Positions 8,295 to 16,805 of a DNA stretch of 64,000 nt are shown here, one piece after another. Position numbers and translations under genes: made by a program. Numbering within the stretch: position 1 is the first letter of the stretch; each line of letters opens with the position of its first letter. The stretch covers positions 1-64,000 of the forward strand of contig JAZQSX010000032.1 of assembly GCA_045630285.1 (NCBI GenBank), given 5' to 3'. The stretch is from RGIG3009 sp045630285 (GTDB lineage Bacteria; Bacillota; Clostridia; Oscillospirales; Acutalibacteraceae). Below the pieces are notes generated by a model. That model was given only the letters and a program-made list of their open reading frames with translations. It ran no database searches and was not told the origin of the DNA.

Positions 8295-9092
8295 ATGACA
8301 TTTACCCGTGAGATCGCCTATCATCAGCAAGGACGTGCTCCGTCGGTTCACCATTCCCACACGGACAGCGATTCCTTGGAAATTATTCAGATCGTTTCCG
8401 GTGACGGTACCTCTCTCATCAACGATCAAACCTATCCCCTATCTCCCGGTATTCTGCTGTTTATCGATTCCTCCAACATTCATTCCCTGAATCCGCAAAA
8501 CGTTGAAAGCTACTGTCGAAACAAACTGATCGTACGCCGCAGTATGGTGGAAAAGTCCCTGCAGATCGTAGGTGCCTCGTCACTGCTCGGCGTTTTCAAC
8601 GAAACCGGCGGAACCTGCTTTCTGCTGACGCCGGAGCTCGCAGGACGTGTCGATGAGATTTTCAGTGCCATGGCAGAGAATCCGAGTGATAACGCTGTGG
8701 TATTCGGCTCCTTCGTGCGTTTACTGACGATGCTGACACCGCAAGACCGTATGTATGCACAGGTTGCGGATCCCCGTGTTGCCCGTGTTCTTCATCACCT
8801 GCATACACGCTATGCTGAACCGCTCACCATCAACGCCTTGGCTGAAGACGCCCACATCAGCAAATACCACCTCTGCCGCCTGTTTCGCACAGATACCGGT
8901 ATGAGCATCATCCAATATCTAAACGAGCAGCGGCTCTCCTCTGCCCGACGTTTGCTGCTGCAAACACGGCGCTCGATCACGTCGATTGCGCAGGATTGCG
9001 GCTTTGGTAGTCCCTCCCATTTTTGTGCTATGTTCCGTGAACGGGAAGGAATGACTCCCCGTGATTATCGCAATACACACAGCAAAAAATAA
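8295..9092 (+). CDS. AraC-family transcriptional regulator
   Basis: A 265-residue regulator with an N-terminal cupin-like sensor half (His-rich start VHHSHTDSDS, about 10-90) and a C-terminal double helix-turn-helix (about 165-262) with IAQDCGFGSPSHFCAMFRE and GMTPRDYR, the AraC signature. An AGGAGG site lies upstream of the ATG. It is 42 bases downstream of the beta-helix gene in the same direction and ends at a strong terminator, so it is the last gene of the locus. It probably responds to a small sugar-like ligand; the target is unknown. Confidence 0.93.
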   Translation: MTFTREIAYHQQGRAPSVHHSHTDSDSLEIIQIVSGDGTSLINDQTYPLSPGILLFIDSSNIHSLNPQNVESYCRNKLIVRRSMVEKSLQIVGASSLLGVFNETGGTCFLLTPELAGRVDEIFSAMAENPSDNAVVFGSFVRLLTMLTPQDRMYAQVADPRVARVLHHLHTRYAEPLTINALAEDAHISKYHLCRLFRTDTGMSIIQYLNEQRLSSARRLLLQTRRSITSIAQDCGFGSPSHFCAMFREREGMTPRDYRNTHSKK

Positions 9093-9094
9093 AC

Positions 9095-9128
9095 AACACG
9101 CCGTGATGCAACCGCATCACGGCGTGTT
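9095..9128. terminator. Bidirectional terminator
   Basis: A 15-bp perfect stem (9095-9109 with 9114-9128) with a 4-base loop stands between the convergent AraC gene and the leftward lipoprotein gene. T tracts follow on the plus side and A-rich sequence precedes it, so it can serve both strands. Confidence 0.92.
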
Positions 9129-9131
9129 TTA

Positions 9132-9647
9132 TTACTTGGTCTCACGAAAATTGGAAAAGGTCACCGACAGCGGCAACGCCGGCACAGACAGCGATAACGG
9201 TGCTCCCGTATAGGCATCACAAACCAATTCATATGCTCCGTTATTGCCACTACCACGGACGATCAGCTTGTCGCCCTCCTGCGTCCGCTCACCTTCGCCA
9301 CGGATCGCCGCATCCAACACGGCCGTAATCTCCGCACCGAGCGCACTTTCGGGAACGGTGGCAGGATCGACTGAGAAGCTCATCCCACTCAGTTCCAGAT
9401 GCACTGATTCTCCGTCCCATAAAGCGCTCATGCCCGCCAGACTTTCTGGTGCCGAAAAAGTAAGCTTCAGCATGCCGGCGCCCTGACGTTCCAGTGTTCC
9501 TTTCACATCCAGTTCTTTATAATCCGCCTGTATCTGACAGGTGAATCCGCTTCCCACCGGGTCGGCGGAAGGCGTTTCCTGCTGACACCCTGTCAGTAAT
9601 AGTGTCAGCAAAGAGAAAAGCACGGTCAGCACTGCGCCACGGCGCAT
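9132..9647 (-). CDS. Putative lipoprotein, LolA/LppX-like
   Basis: A 171-residue exported protein. The N-terminus is a lipoprotein signal with lipobox LLTGC (Cys about residue 21). The mature part has alternating hydrophobic residues, short strands and phrases such as VKGTLERQGAGMLKLTFSAP and YELVCDAYTGAPLSLSV that resemble the LolA/LppX-type half-barrel; this is a pattern-level guess. A GGAGTGAC site precedes the start, and only 6 bases separate it from the upstream nnrD stop, so the two genes are cotranscribed. The function is unknown. Confidence 0.75.
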   Translation of the reverse strand: MRRGAVLTVLFSLLTLLLTGCQQETPSADPVGSGFTCQIQADYKELDVKGTLERQGAGMLKLTFSAPESLAGMSALWDGESVHLELSGMSFSVDPATVPESALGAEITAVLDAAIRGEGERTQEGDKLIVRGSGNNGAYELVCDAYTGAPLSLSVPALPLSVTFSNFRETK

Positions 9648-9653
9648 AGTTCG

Positions 9654-10511
9654 TCACTCCTGTTGTTCCAATTGCAGAAACAACCCGCTCAGCTCCTCGA
9701 TCATATCCGACGGCAGCATAGCATGCTGTGACAACCGCTCAGCGGCACGATCTCCCGCCGCACCGTGCAGATATACGCCGCAGCGAGCAGCATCTTCAGG
9801 TGACAAGCCTTGTGCCGCCAGAGAAGCGATCATGCCGGCCAGTACGTCACCGCTGCCACCGACTGCCATTCCCGGATTTCCCGTGGGATTGACCCATTCC
9901 TTACCCGACGGTGTAGTGATCACGGTATGATGTCCCTTAAGAACGACCACAGCACCGGTACGCTGAGTCGCTTCACGTGCTGCGGCACGGCGGTCTTGTT
10001 GAACTTGTTCTACCGAACAACCGAGCAACCGAGACATCTCCATCGGATGCGGCGTGATGATCAGTGGAGCTTGCATTGTTTCTGTTATAGATATATGCCG
10101 TGCCAACCAATTTATACCATCCGCATCCAAAATTATCGGACAAGTTGCATTTTCGAGCAAAGCGGCTATCAATTCACCCGCTTCATACGACTGTCCCAAT
10201 CCGCACCCGATCAGTAACGCCGAGGCACGCTGCGCATACGGCAACACCTGCTTCGCCGCCTTAACGCCGCCGTCGGCATACGGCGCAAATACCGCCTCCG
10301 GGATCTGTGCCGACACGATGGGATAAATCGTCTCGGGAACGGCTGCTATCACCAATCCTGCACCACACCGCAACGCCGCTTTGGACGCCAGAGCAGCCGC
10401 ACCCGCCATACCGTAGCTGCCACAGACAGACAGCACCGTCCCGTACGTGCCCTTGTGGCTATCCGGCACCCGTGGTGCAAAGCATCTGCGGATCTCTTCC
10501 CATTGCATCAT
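9654..10511 (-). CDS. nnrD: ADP/ATP-dependent NAD(P)H-hydrate dehydratase
   Basis: Repairs hydrated NADH/NADPH at the expense of a nucleotide. It is a 285-residue ribokinase-like domain with the signature segments GTVLSVCGSYGMAGAAAL, LDADGIN, TPHPMEMSRLL, VLKGHHTVI and the C-terminal GNPGMAVGGSGDVLAGM. The epimerase domain (NnrE) often fused to it is absent, so it is the stand-alone form. A longer reading would start at 10553, inside the terminator of the preceding gene; the ATG at 10511 has GGAAGG upstream and is followed at once by a second ATG. Confidence 0.93.
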   Translation of the reverse strand: MMQWEEIRRCFAPRVPDSHKGTYGTVLSVCGSYGMAGAAALASKAALRCGAGLVIAAVPETIYPIVSAQIPEAVFAPYADGGVKAAKQVLPYAQRASALLIGCGLGQSYEAGELIAALLENATCPIILDADGINWLARHISITETMQAPLIITPHPMEMSRLLGCSVEQVQQDRRAAAREATQRTGAVVVLKGHHTVITTPSGKEWVNPTGNPGMAVGGSGDVLAGMIASLAAQGLSPEDAARCGVYLHGAAGDRAAERLSQHAMLPSDMIEELSGLFLQLEQQE

Positions 10512-10533
10512 ATCCAACACCTTCCAAAGCAAA

Positions 10534-10559
10534 AAGCGGGTGCTTATCGGCACCCGCTT
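10534..10559 (-). terminator. Terminator after the DUF6106 gene
   Basis: A 10-bp perfect stem (10534-10543 with 10550-10559) is followed on the minus strand by a T run. It ends the DUF6106 transcript; nnrD starts just beyond it. Confidence 0.85.
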
Positions 10560-10564
10560 CGGTT

Positions 10565-11071
10565 TTATTTTTCCATCTCCATTTGGAGCAAGCGAGGCAA
10601 TGCCTTCACGAAAGCTTCCATAACACGCTCGTTCGGCTGGAACACCACCAGCGTATATCCACGTTTCTTACTGCGATAGCTGAAATAGTACAGGCCCTCT
10701 TCCTTCTCGGAGACCGCCGCAAACACGGTACGGTCTACCTGACGGCCCTGCCATTTTTCAGGCTCGTAACGGCCGGCGGAGTCCAGCTTTTTCAGCGAAA
10801 CCGACACAACACGCTCACGCTTGCGCCGTGCCACAATACGGTCGATGTCAATATCGCCGTTGGTAATGCAGTACTCATACTCAATGTTCATGCCCGAGAG
10901 CAGCCACCACATACCCCAGCCGAGAGGCAGCATCAGCATCAAAGCGAGCGATCCCAACAGCAAAAATGCCATAACCACCAAAATGGAGGTCAGCGCCATA
11001 ATCAGCACCGCCAACGCTACCTGGGACTTCGTTTTTTTGCGATAAATGATCTGTTCTACAAACATATCCAT
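10565..11071 (-). CDS. DUF6106 family membrane protein
   Basis: A 168-residue protein of unknown function. The N-terminus MDMFVEQIIYRKKT is followed by two hydrophobic segments (about 18-35 and 38-62), then a cytoplasmic part with IEYEYCITNGDIDIDRIVARRKR and a C-terminal region ending in a coiled, basic helix. The pattern matches DUF6106 proteins of Clostridia, whose fold after the membrane segments recalls PH-like domains (inference). The start at 11071 has GAAAGGTG upstream. It lies 52 bases downstream of uvrC. Confidence 0.78.
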   Translation of the reverse strand: MDMFVEQIIYRKKTKSQVALAVLIMALTSILVVMAFLLLGSLALMLMLPLGWGMWWLLSGMNIEYEYCITNGDIDIDRIVARRKRERVVSVSLKKLDSAGRYEPEKWQGRQVDRTVFAAVSEKEEGLYYFSYRSKKRGYTLVVFQPNERVMEAFVKALPRLLQMEMEK

Positions 11072-11123
11072 AGAAAACACACCTTTCACTGGGTAGTATA
11101 CAGGATTTTTTCAAAAAAAGCAA

Positions 11124-12968
11124 TCACTTTTCCTCGTCAAAAAACCGTGCAACCGCCTCGGCTGCCGGTCGGGTCATTCCCTTGACCGCCGCCAGCTGAT
11201 CTACCGTCGCACCACGCACTGCCGTAACCGAACCAAAATGGCGCAACAGCAGCGCCGCTCGTTTTTCGCCAACGCCCGGAATCCCGGTAAGGGTACTGCC
11301 GATAACTCGTCTTCGCTTCTGGCGGTGATAGCCGATCGCAAAACGGTGAACCTCCTCCTGGATCGACGATGCCAGCGTAAACGCCGCCCGCCGCCCACCA
11401 ATGGCGATCTCACCACCCTCGGCGGTGATCGCACGGGTGCGGTGATGTCCGTCCTTGACCAAGCCAAACACGGGAATGCCGTAGCCGAAGCTGTCAACCA
11501 GCGGTTTTACCGCATCGACCTGTCCTTGTCCACCGTCCAGCAGGATCAGATCGGGCAATTCACCAAAGCCCTCCCCACTCTCACGGTGCTGCTCATACTC
11601 TTTCAAACGACGCTCTAGCACCTCACGTAAACTGGCACAGTCATCCTGCCCCTGCACCGTACGGATCGCAAATCGGCGATAATCCTGCCGTGACGGCTTT
11701 CCATTACGGAACACAACCATCGCTCCAACCACGTCGGTACCGGCGGTATGGGAAATATCATAGCTTTCAATACGGCACGGCGTTTCCGAAAGACCCAACA
11801 ACTGCCGCAATTCCTCCAAAGCGGTGACGTCACGCCCTCCGGTTTCCAATTGACGTGCCACCCGCTCTGCCGCATTGTTGCGGCACATATCCAACAACTG
11901 CGCCTGCTCTCCACGCTGCGGGAAAACCAGTTTTACTGCATACCGTGCGCCAAGTGAGGCTGCCCGCTCGCTCAAAAACCGTTCAAGCAACGGGGCATCT
12001 TCCACGGTATCGTCCAGTACAATACGTGGCGGAATGGCATCCCGTATCGTATAGTACCGCCGTAAGAACTCCGCTGTGGCGGCAGCCGGATCACCTACCG
12101 CTTCCATCAAAAACTCTTCACGGTCTGACAACGCACCGTTGGTAAAGCGAAACACCTCAAAGCAAGCGACGTCACCTGCCTGCGCCAACGCCACGACATC
12201 CTGTCTCGGCACACGGGAATGGACCACCTTTTGCTTTTCACTCAGTTTTTCCAACGCACGGATCCGATCCCGAAGCTTCGCCGCTGTTTCAAAATCCAAC
12301 GCCTCCGCTGCCGCATTCATCCGCTGTGTCAACAACGCAATCAGCTTGGAGCTACCCTGCGTAAGATAGGTGATCGCCTGCTCCACCCGCTCGGCATACT
12401 CCTTTTCCGGCACCCGACCGGTACACGGCGCACAGCACTGCCCGATATGGTGATTGAGGCACGGGCGTTCCCCGCTTTTCCCGTATTTTAACGGTTTTTT
12501 GCAGGTGGACAGTTGAAACAGACGGTTGACCTCATCCACCGCTTGTCGCAGCACGAAGGAGCTCATATACGGCCCGATATACCGTGCCCCGTCATCGGCC
12601 CGCTGTTTTACCTCGGTAATGCGGGAATACGGCGGCTTGGATACCCGAATATACCGGTATCCTTTGTCATCCTTCAACAAAATATTGTATTTCGGGGCGT
12701 GCTGCTTGATCAGCGAACACTCCAGCACCAGCGCTTCAAACTCACTACCGGTGACGATGTATTCGAAATGATCCACACGGCTAACCATTTGGCGCACTTT
12801 TTCGGTGTGATTGGTATCTGAACCGAAATACTGGCTGACACGGTTGCGGAGCACCTTGGCCTTACCGATGTAGATGATGTCATCCCGGCTATCCTTCATA
12901 ATGTATACGCCCGGCTCCAACGGCAACGCCATGGCCTGACGACGCAGTTCCTTCACGATCTCCGACAC
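11124..12968 (-). CDS. uvrC: Excinuclease ABC subunit C
   Basis: Makes both incisions flanking a bulky DNA lesion in nucleotide excision repair with UvrA and UvrB. It is 614 residues long and has the GIY-YIG nuclease (GVYIMKDSRDDIIYIGKAK), a UVR motif (ALDFETAAKLRDRI), the RNase H-like second nuclease (ESYDISHTAGTDVVG) and a C-terminal double helix-hairpin-helix (LTGIPGVGEKRAALLLRHFG). The start is a GTG at 12968, 8 bases after AGGAGG; an in-frame GTG at 12977 overlaps the ribosome binding site itself. It is leftward, behind the HPr terminator. Confidence 0.97.
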   Translation of the reverse strand: MSEIVKELRRQAMALPLEPGVYIMKDSRDDIIYIGKAKVLRNRVSQYFGSDTNHTEKVRQMVSRVDHFEYIVTGSEFEALVLECSLIKQHAPKYNILLKDDKGYRYIRVSKPPYSRITEVKQRADDGARYIGPYMSSFVLRQAVDEVNRLFQLSTCKKPLKYGKSGERPCLNHHIGQCCAPCTGRVPEKEYAERVEQAITYLTQGSSKLIALLTQRMNAAAEALDFETAAKLRDRIRALEKLSEKQKVVHSRVPRQDVVALAQAGDVACFEVFRFTNGALSDREEFLMEAVGDPAAATAEFLRRYYTIRDAIPPRIVLDDTVEDAPLLERFLSERAASLGARYAVKLVFPQRGEQAQLLDMCRNNAAERVARQLETGGRDVTALEELRQLLGLSETPCRIESYDISHTAGTDVVGAMVVFRNGKPSRQDYRRFAIRTVQGQDDCASLREVLERRLKEYEQHRESGEGFGELPDLILLDGGQGQVDAVKPLVDSFGYGIPVFGLVKDGHHRTRAITAEGGEIAIGGRRAAFTLASSIQEEVHRFAIGYHRQKRRRVIGSTLTGIPGVGEKRAALLLRHFGSVTAVRGATVDQLAAVKGMTRPAAEAVARFFDEEK

Positions 12969-12993
12969 CCGTATCACCTCCTAAAATACACAA

Positions 12994-13022
12994 AAGCGCA
13001 GCCGCATGACGCAACTGCGCTT
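12994..13022 (-). terminator. Terminator after the HPr gene
   Basis: An 8-bp perfect stem (12994-13001 with 13015-13022), extendable inward by TGCGT/ATGCG, is followed on the minus strand by TTTTGTGTATTTT. It separates ptsH from uvrC. Confidence 0.8.
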
Positions 13023-13070
13023 CGGACGCTTCACAACACAGCGAAACCCCCGTTAAAAACAACCTGAAAC

Positions 13071-13334
13071 TTATTCGGCAAAGCCCGATTCAACAAGCGC
13101 CACCAGCGCATCGACAGCAGCCTCTTCGTCGTTACCGTCAGCCGTGATGCGGATGTTGGTGCCACCGACAATACCCAGCGACAACACGCCCAGCAGGCTC
13201 TTTGCGTTGACACGGCGTTCCTCTTTTTCCACCCAGATTGCGGACTTGAACTCGTTCGCCTTCTGAATGAAGAAGGTAGCGGGACGGGCATGCAAACCTA
13301 CCTGATTCTGCACCAGTACTTCTTTAACGTACAT
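13071..13334 (-). CDS. ptsH: HPr family phosphocarrier protein
   Basis: Carries phosphate from enzyme I to sugar permeases of the phosphotransferase system, and in Firmicutes also acts in catabolite control. The 87-residue protein has the phosphorylated His15 in GLHARPAT and the regulatory Ser46 in AKSLLGVLSLG, so it is an HPr and not a Crh. It is monocistronic, with its own promoter (13405-13432) and terminator. Enzyme I and HPr kinase are not in the window. Confidence 0.96.
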   Translation of the reverse strand: MYVKEVLVQNQVGLHARPATFFIQKANEFKSAIWVEKEERRVNAKSLLGVLSLGIVGGTNIRITADGNDEEAAVDALVALVESGFAE

Positions 13335-13404
13335 ACAAACTACTCCCTCTCATCATGTAACGCGACCGAAAACACGGTCTGATTTGCCTAACAAGATATT
13401 ACAT

Positions 13405-13432
13405 ATTATACCACAAAATCCGCACGGGTCAA
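13405..13432 (-). promoter_or_regulatory. HPr promoter
   Basis: On the minus strand TTGACC (13432-13427) and TATAAT (13410-13405) are 16 bases apart, with the extended TGG before the -10. The predicted leader is about 65 bases. Confidence 0.8.
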
Positions 13433-13452
13433 ACAAAATCCGCAATAAAACA

Positions 13453-13536
13453 TCACCGTTATCGCATTTTTGTTTGCCTGCCCTATTTTGGCAAAAAAGC
13501 TCGTCCTCAATTTGGGCAATTTGACGATAACGGTGA
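13453..13536. repeat. Long inverted repeat between trmD and ptsH
   Basis: A perfect 12-bp inverted repeat (TCACCGTTATCG at 13453-13464, its complement at 13525-13536) encloses 60 bases containing smaller palindromes (TTTGCC...GGCAAA near 13473-13496). It lies 11 bases after the trmD stop. It might end the trmD operon, encode a small structured RNA, or be a relic of a miniature mobile element; no target-site duplication is evident. Confidence 0.55.
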
Positions 13537-13547
13537 ATAATTTTTGG

Positions 13548-14303
13548 TTATATTGGCGAGGCGTCTTCGGCCATTGTTTGCTTTGCTTCTTCCAAAAACA
13601 CCTTTTCTTTAGCGGTCAATTCCGCATGCTCCAGCATATCGGGACGATGCTTCAGCGTACGCAACAACGACTGCTCCCGCCGCCACGCCGCGATGTTGGC
13701 GTGGTGGCCCGTCAGCAGCACCTCCGGCACCTCACGTCCCTCCCATACAGCGGGGCGCGTGTACTGCGGATACTCCAACAGCGAGGAAAAATGGCTTTCC
13801 TCAGTAAAGCACTGCTCATCCGACAGTACGCCGGGGATCATACGTGCCACGCAATCTGTTACCACCAAAGCCGGTAATTCGCCACCGGTCAATACGTAAT
13901 CGCCGATCGAGATCTGCTCATCCACAAGTGCATCCAGCACTCGCTCGTCCACGCCTTCATAATGTCCGCACAGCAGGCACAGCTCCGGCAACTGTGCCAA
14001 TTCTCTGGCACGCTGCTGCGTCAGCGTTTTGCCCTGCGGAGACAGGTATATCAAGTGCGGGCGATGCCCGAGATCCTCACAAACCGCACGAAAGCAATCG
14101 GCGATCGGCTGGGCAAACATAACCATACCCATGCCTCCACCGTACGGATAGTCATCCACCTGCTTTTGGCGATTTTCAGTGTAATCACGGATCTGGTGAA
14201 AGCGCAGATCCAACAGTCCCCGCTGGCGAGCTCGACCAATGATGCTTTCCGCCATCATCCGATCACACGCTTCGGGAAACAGTGTCAACAGATCAATTCT
14301 CAT
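13548..14303 (-). CDS. trmD: tRNA (guanine-N1)-methyltransferase
   Basis: Methylates G37 next to the anticodon of tRNAs reading CNN codons, preventing +1 frameshifts. The 251-residue protein begins MRIDLLTLFPE and has the SPOUT knot motifs YGGGMGMVM, LCGHYEGVDERV and DYVLTGGELPALV. The start at 14303 overlaps the end of rimM by 11 bases, as is usual in this operon; longer in-frame starts lie inside rimM. It is the last gene of the ylxM-ffh operon. Confidence 0.97.
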   Translation of the reverse strand: MRIDLLTLFPEACDRMMAESIIGRARQRGLLDLRFHQIRDYTENRQKQVDDYPYGGGMGMVMFAQPIADCFRAVCEDLGHRPHLIYLSPQGKTLTQQRARELAQLPELCLLCGHYEGVDERVLDALVDEQISIGDYVLTGGELPALVVTDCVARMIPGVLSDEQCFTEESHFSSLLEYPQYTRPAVWEGREVPEVLLTGHHANIAAWRREQSLLRTLKHRPDMLEHAELTAKEKVFLEEAKQTMAEDASPI

Positions 14304-14808
14304 CGTCAAACAATCCCAACATCGGAAAAATCCGTATTTCGCCGCCGTCGACGTCAACCTTGCGTATCACCGACGGGATAGCCGGCATCAGTACTTCCTT
14401 ACCGCTCACCGTGCGCATATGGTATACGTCGTTGGAGCCGGTATGGCTAACGTCGGTGCATTCGCCATACACCTCATCGGTGTCATCGTCCACCACAGAA
14501 AGGCCGATAAGATCACAAATAAAATACTGCCCCCGCTCCAGCTTCAGATCGTTACGGTCCAGATACAGCATCTGGCCACGTAAAGCAGCCGCCTGCTCCA
14601 CTGTATCGATTCCGTCCAGCTTGATGAGCGCAATCGTCTTATGTGCCCGTCCTTTGGCTTTCACCGCACGACGTCCTTCGTCGAAATAGAGCTTACGCAG
14701 TCCGGCAAGCACCTCGGGGGAATCGCATTCGGGGCGTACACGGATCTCACCGCGGACACCGTGCGTTCCTACGATCTCACCGGCCTCTAAATAACGCTTT
14801 TTCGGCAT
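14293..14808 (-). CDS. rimM: Ribosome maturation factor RimM
   Basis: Assists assembly of the 30S head around ribosomal protein S19. At 171 residues it has the N-terminal GEIVGTHGVRGEIRV motif and a C-terminal PRC-barrel (QYFICDLIGLSVVDDDT, VLMPAIPSVIRKVD). The start at 14808 follows GGAGGGG; the longer frame to 14916 would run into a hairpin and the khpA gene and is rejected. It lies between khpA and trmD in the conserved order. Confidence 0.95.
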   Translation of the reverse strand: MPKKRYLEAGEIVGTHGVRGEIRVRPECDSPEVLAGLRKLYFDEGRRAVKAKGRAHKTIALIKLDGIDTVEQAAALRGQMLYLDRNDLKLERGQYFICDLIGLSVVDDDTDEVYGECTDVSHTGSNDVYHMRTVSGKEVLMPAIPSVIRKVDVDGGEIRIFPMLGLFDDEN

Positions 14809-14829
14809 GAAACCCCTCCGTTCGAAAAG

Positions 14830-14856
14830 ACCTCTCACAGTAGCACTGTGAGAGGT
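14830..14856 (-). promoter_or_regulatory. Intra-operon hairpin between khpA and rimM
   Basis: An 11-bp perfect stem (14830-14840 with 14846-14856) and a 5-base loop are followed on the minus strand by only CTTTT. It looks like a weak terminator or an RNA-processing site, lowering expression of rimM-trmD relative to rpsP and khpA. Confidence 0.6.
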
Positions 14857-14863
14857 GTTTCGA

Positions 14864-15100
14864 TCAATCGTCGATCTCAACCGAGACCTTGGCATCCTGA
14901 CGGGACGCAGCGGCACGCATCACGGTGCGCATTGCTTTGGCAATGCGGCCCTGCTTGCCGATCACACGACCCATATCGTCTGCCGCCACACGCAGATGGA
15001 ACACAATGGTGCCATCCTCCTGCGGCTCATCCTGCGTGACAGTAACCGCTGCGGGATCTTCAACCAATCCGCGAGCGATCGTCAACAGCAATTCTTCCAT
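14864..15100 (-). CDS. khpA: KH-domain RNA-binding protein KhpA
   Basis: A 78-residue single KH domain protein (YlqC). The core VAADDMGRVIGKQGRIAKAM carries the GxxG loop that contacts RNA. In Firmicutes, KhpA pairs with KhpB/Jag and affects cell elongation and RNA handling. It sits between rpsP and rimM, as in most relatives, with AAAGGTAG upstream of the ATG. Confidence 0.94.
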   Translation of the reverse strand: MEELLLTIARGLVEDPAAVTVTQDEPQEDGTIVFHLRVAADDMGRVIGKQGRIAKAMRTVMRAAASRQDAKVSVEIDD

Positions 15101-15129
15101 AGTCGCCCTACCTTTCGCTGAAAAGCCGA

Positions 15130-15369
15130 TTACACGCCGGCTTTCTTCAGCAATTCCTTCACGGTATCGGTGGGCTGAGCGCCGTTAGCGATCCACTTCT
15201 TCGCCTTCTCGACGTCGACCTTCACCACAGCCGGCTCTTCCAGCGGGTTGTAGTAGCCCAGCTCTTCGATGAAACGGCCGTCACGGGGATAGCGAGAATC
15301 CGCCACCACGATACGATAGAAAGGAGCCTTCTTCGCGCCCATGCGGCGCAGTCTGATCTTTACTGCCAT
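15130..15369 (-). CDS. rpsP: 30S ribosomal protein S16
   Basis: A 79-residue structural protein of the small subunit. The N-terminus MAVKIRLRRMGAKKAPFYRI and the middle motif RDGRFIEELGYYNP are diagnostic. The ATG at 15369 has GGAGGT upstream. It follows ffh by about 70 bases and precedes khpA by 29. Confidence 0.98.
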   Translation of the reverse strand: MAVKIRLRRMGAKKAPFYRIVVADSRYPRDGRFIEELGYYNPLEEPAVVKVDVEKAKKWIANGAQPTDTVKELLKKAGV

Positions 15370-15439
15370 TGTTGGTACCTCCAAAAAAGTCTTTTATTCT
15401 TCAAACCCGATCGCTCCTGCGATCTGTATTGAATCCTGC

Positions 15440-16801
15440 TTAAAGTCCGAACCGACCGCCCTTGCCGCCGAATCCGAAGCCGGGCATTCCCATACCACGG
15501 CCGCCTTTTTTACCTGCGCTCTTGAAACGCTTCATCATCTGGCGCATGGTCTCATACTGCTTCAGCAACCGATTAACGTCTTCCACCTTCATACCGCAAC
15601 CCGCCGCAATACGGCGCTTACGGGAGGGGTTGATAATATCGGGCTTCTCACGCTCACGCTTGGTCATCGATAGGATGATCGCTTCCACACGTGAAAACTG
15701 TTTTTCATCAATGTCGATATCCTTGATCTGCTTACCCACGCCGGGGATCATACCAAGCAGACTCTTGATATCGCCCATTTTTTGAATCTGGCGGAACTGA
15801 TCGAGAAGATCGTTTAAGTCAAACGTATCCTGACGCAGCTTTTCCGCCAGCGCTTCCGCTTCACGCTCGTCGATCTGCTGCTGTGCCTTCTCAATGAAGG
15901 AAAGCACGTCGCCCATACCCAAAATACGGGACGCCATACGTTCCGGGTGGAACACCTCAAGATCGTCGAGCTTTTCGCCGATACCTGCAAACTTGACGGG
16001 CTTACCCGTTACCGCACGCACCGACAGTGCCGCACCGCCACGGGTGTCGCCGTCCAGCTTTGTCAAGATGACACCGCTGATCTCCAGCGTCTCGTTAAAC
16101 GATTTCGCCACGTTGACCGCATCCTGACCGGTCATCGCATCGACGACCAACAAGATCTCCTGCGGCTCAACGGCAGCACAAATGTTTTTCAGCTCGGTCA
16201 TCAGCTGCTCGTCGATATGCAACCGACCGGCGGTATCCAAGATCACATAATCGTTGCCGTGATCACGTGCGTGCGCCACTGCCTGCTTGGCAATGTCCAC
16301 GGGATTGGCCGTTCCACGCTCAAACACCGGTACGCCGGCGGCCTCACCAACTACCTGCAACTGCTTGATTGCTGCCGGACGATACACGTCACACGCAACC
16401 AACAGCGGACGGTGACCCTGCCCCTTCAGCATCTTACCGAGCTTGGCAGAATGAGTCGTTTTACCGGAACCCTGAAGACCGCACATCATAATGACACACG
16501 GCGGACGATTGACACGTGCTAAATGGCTCGCTTCGCCACCCATCAGCTTGGTCAGCTCTTCGTTGACCAGCTTGATGACCATCTGCGCCGGGGTCAGGCT
16601 TTCCATCACCTTTTCACCGACAGCACGCTCGGAGACAGCCGCCGTAAAATCCTTGGCGACTTTATAGTTAACATCTGCCTCCAGCAACGCCAGGCGTACC
16701 TCACGCATGGCCTCCTTGACGTCGGCTTCAGTCAACTTACCTTTATTCTTCAGCCGTTTGAAGGCGGCTGACAATTTTTCAGAAAGCCCTTCAAAAGCCA
16801 C
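15440..16801 (-). CDS. ffh: Signal recognition particle protein
   Basis: GTPase subunit of the signal recognition particle, targeting nascent membrane proteins to FtsY and the translocon. The 453-residue protein has the N domain, the G domain with P-loop GLQGSGKTTHSAKLG and LDTAGR, and a Met-rich M domain with MMKRFKS and a Gly-rich C-terminal tail (GMPGFGFGGKGGRFG). The start is a GTG with GAGAGAGG upstream. It begins 4 bases after the ylxM stop, which is the classical pairing. Confidence 0.98.
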   Translation of the reverse strand: MAFEGLSEKLSAAFKRLKNKGKLTEADVKEAMREVRLALLEADVNYKVAKDFTAAVSERAVGEKVMESLTPAQMVIKLVNEELTKLMGGEASHLARVNRPPCVIMMCGLQGSGKTTHSAKLGKMLKGQGHRPLLVACDVYRPAAIKQLQVVGEAAGVPVFERGTANPVDIAKQAVAHARDHGNDYVILDTAGRLHIDEQLMTELKNICAAVEPQEILLVVDAMTGQDAVNVAKSFNETLEISGVILTKLDGDTRGGAALSVRAVTGKPVKFAGIGEKLDDLEVFHPERMASRILGMGDVLSFIEKAQQQIDEREAEALAEKLRQDTFDLNDLLDQFRQIQKMGDIKSLLGMIPGVGKQIKDIDIDEKQFSRVEAIILSMTKREREKPDIINPSRKRRIAAGCGMKVEDVNRLLKQYETMRQMMKRFKSAGKKGGRGMGMPGFGFGGKGGRFGL

Positions 16802-16805
16802 AGCG

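Noticed and set aside
14809..14916. A longer rimM reading starting at 14916
   Set aside because: It would cross the hairpin at 14830-14856 and overlap khpA, while an ATG with GGAGGGG stands at 14808.
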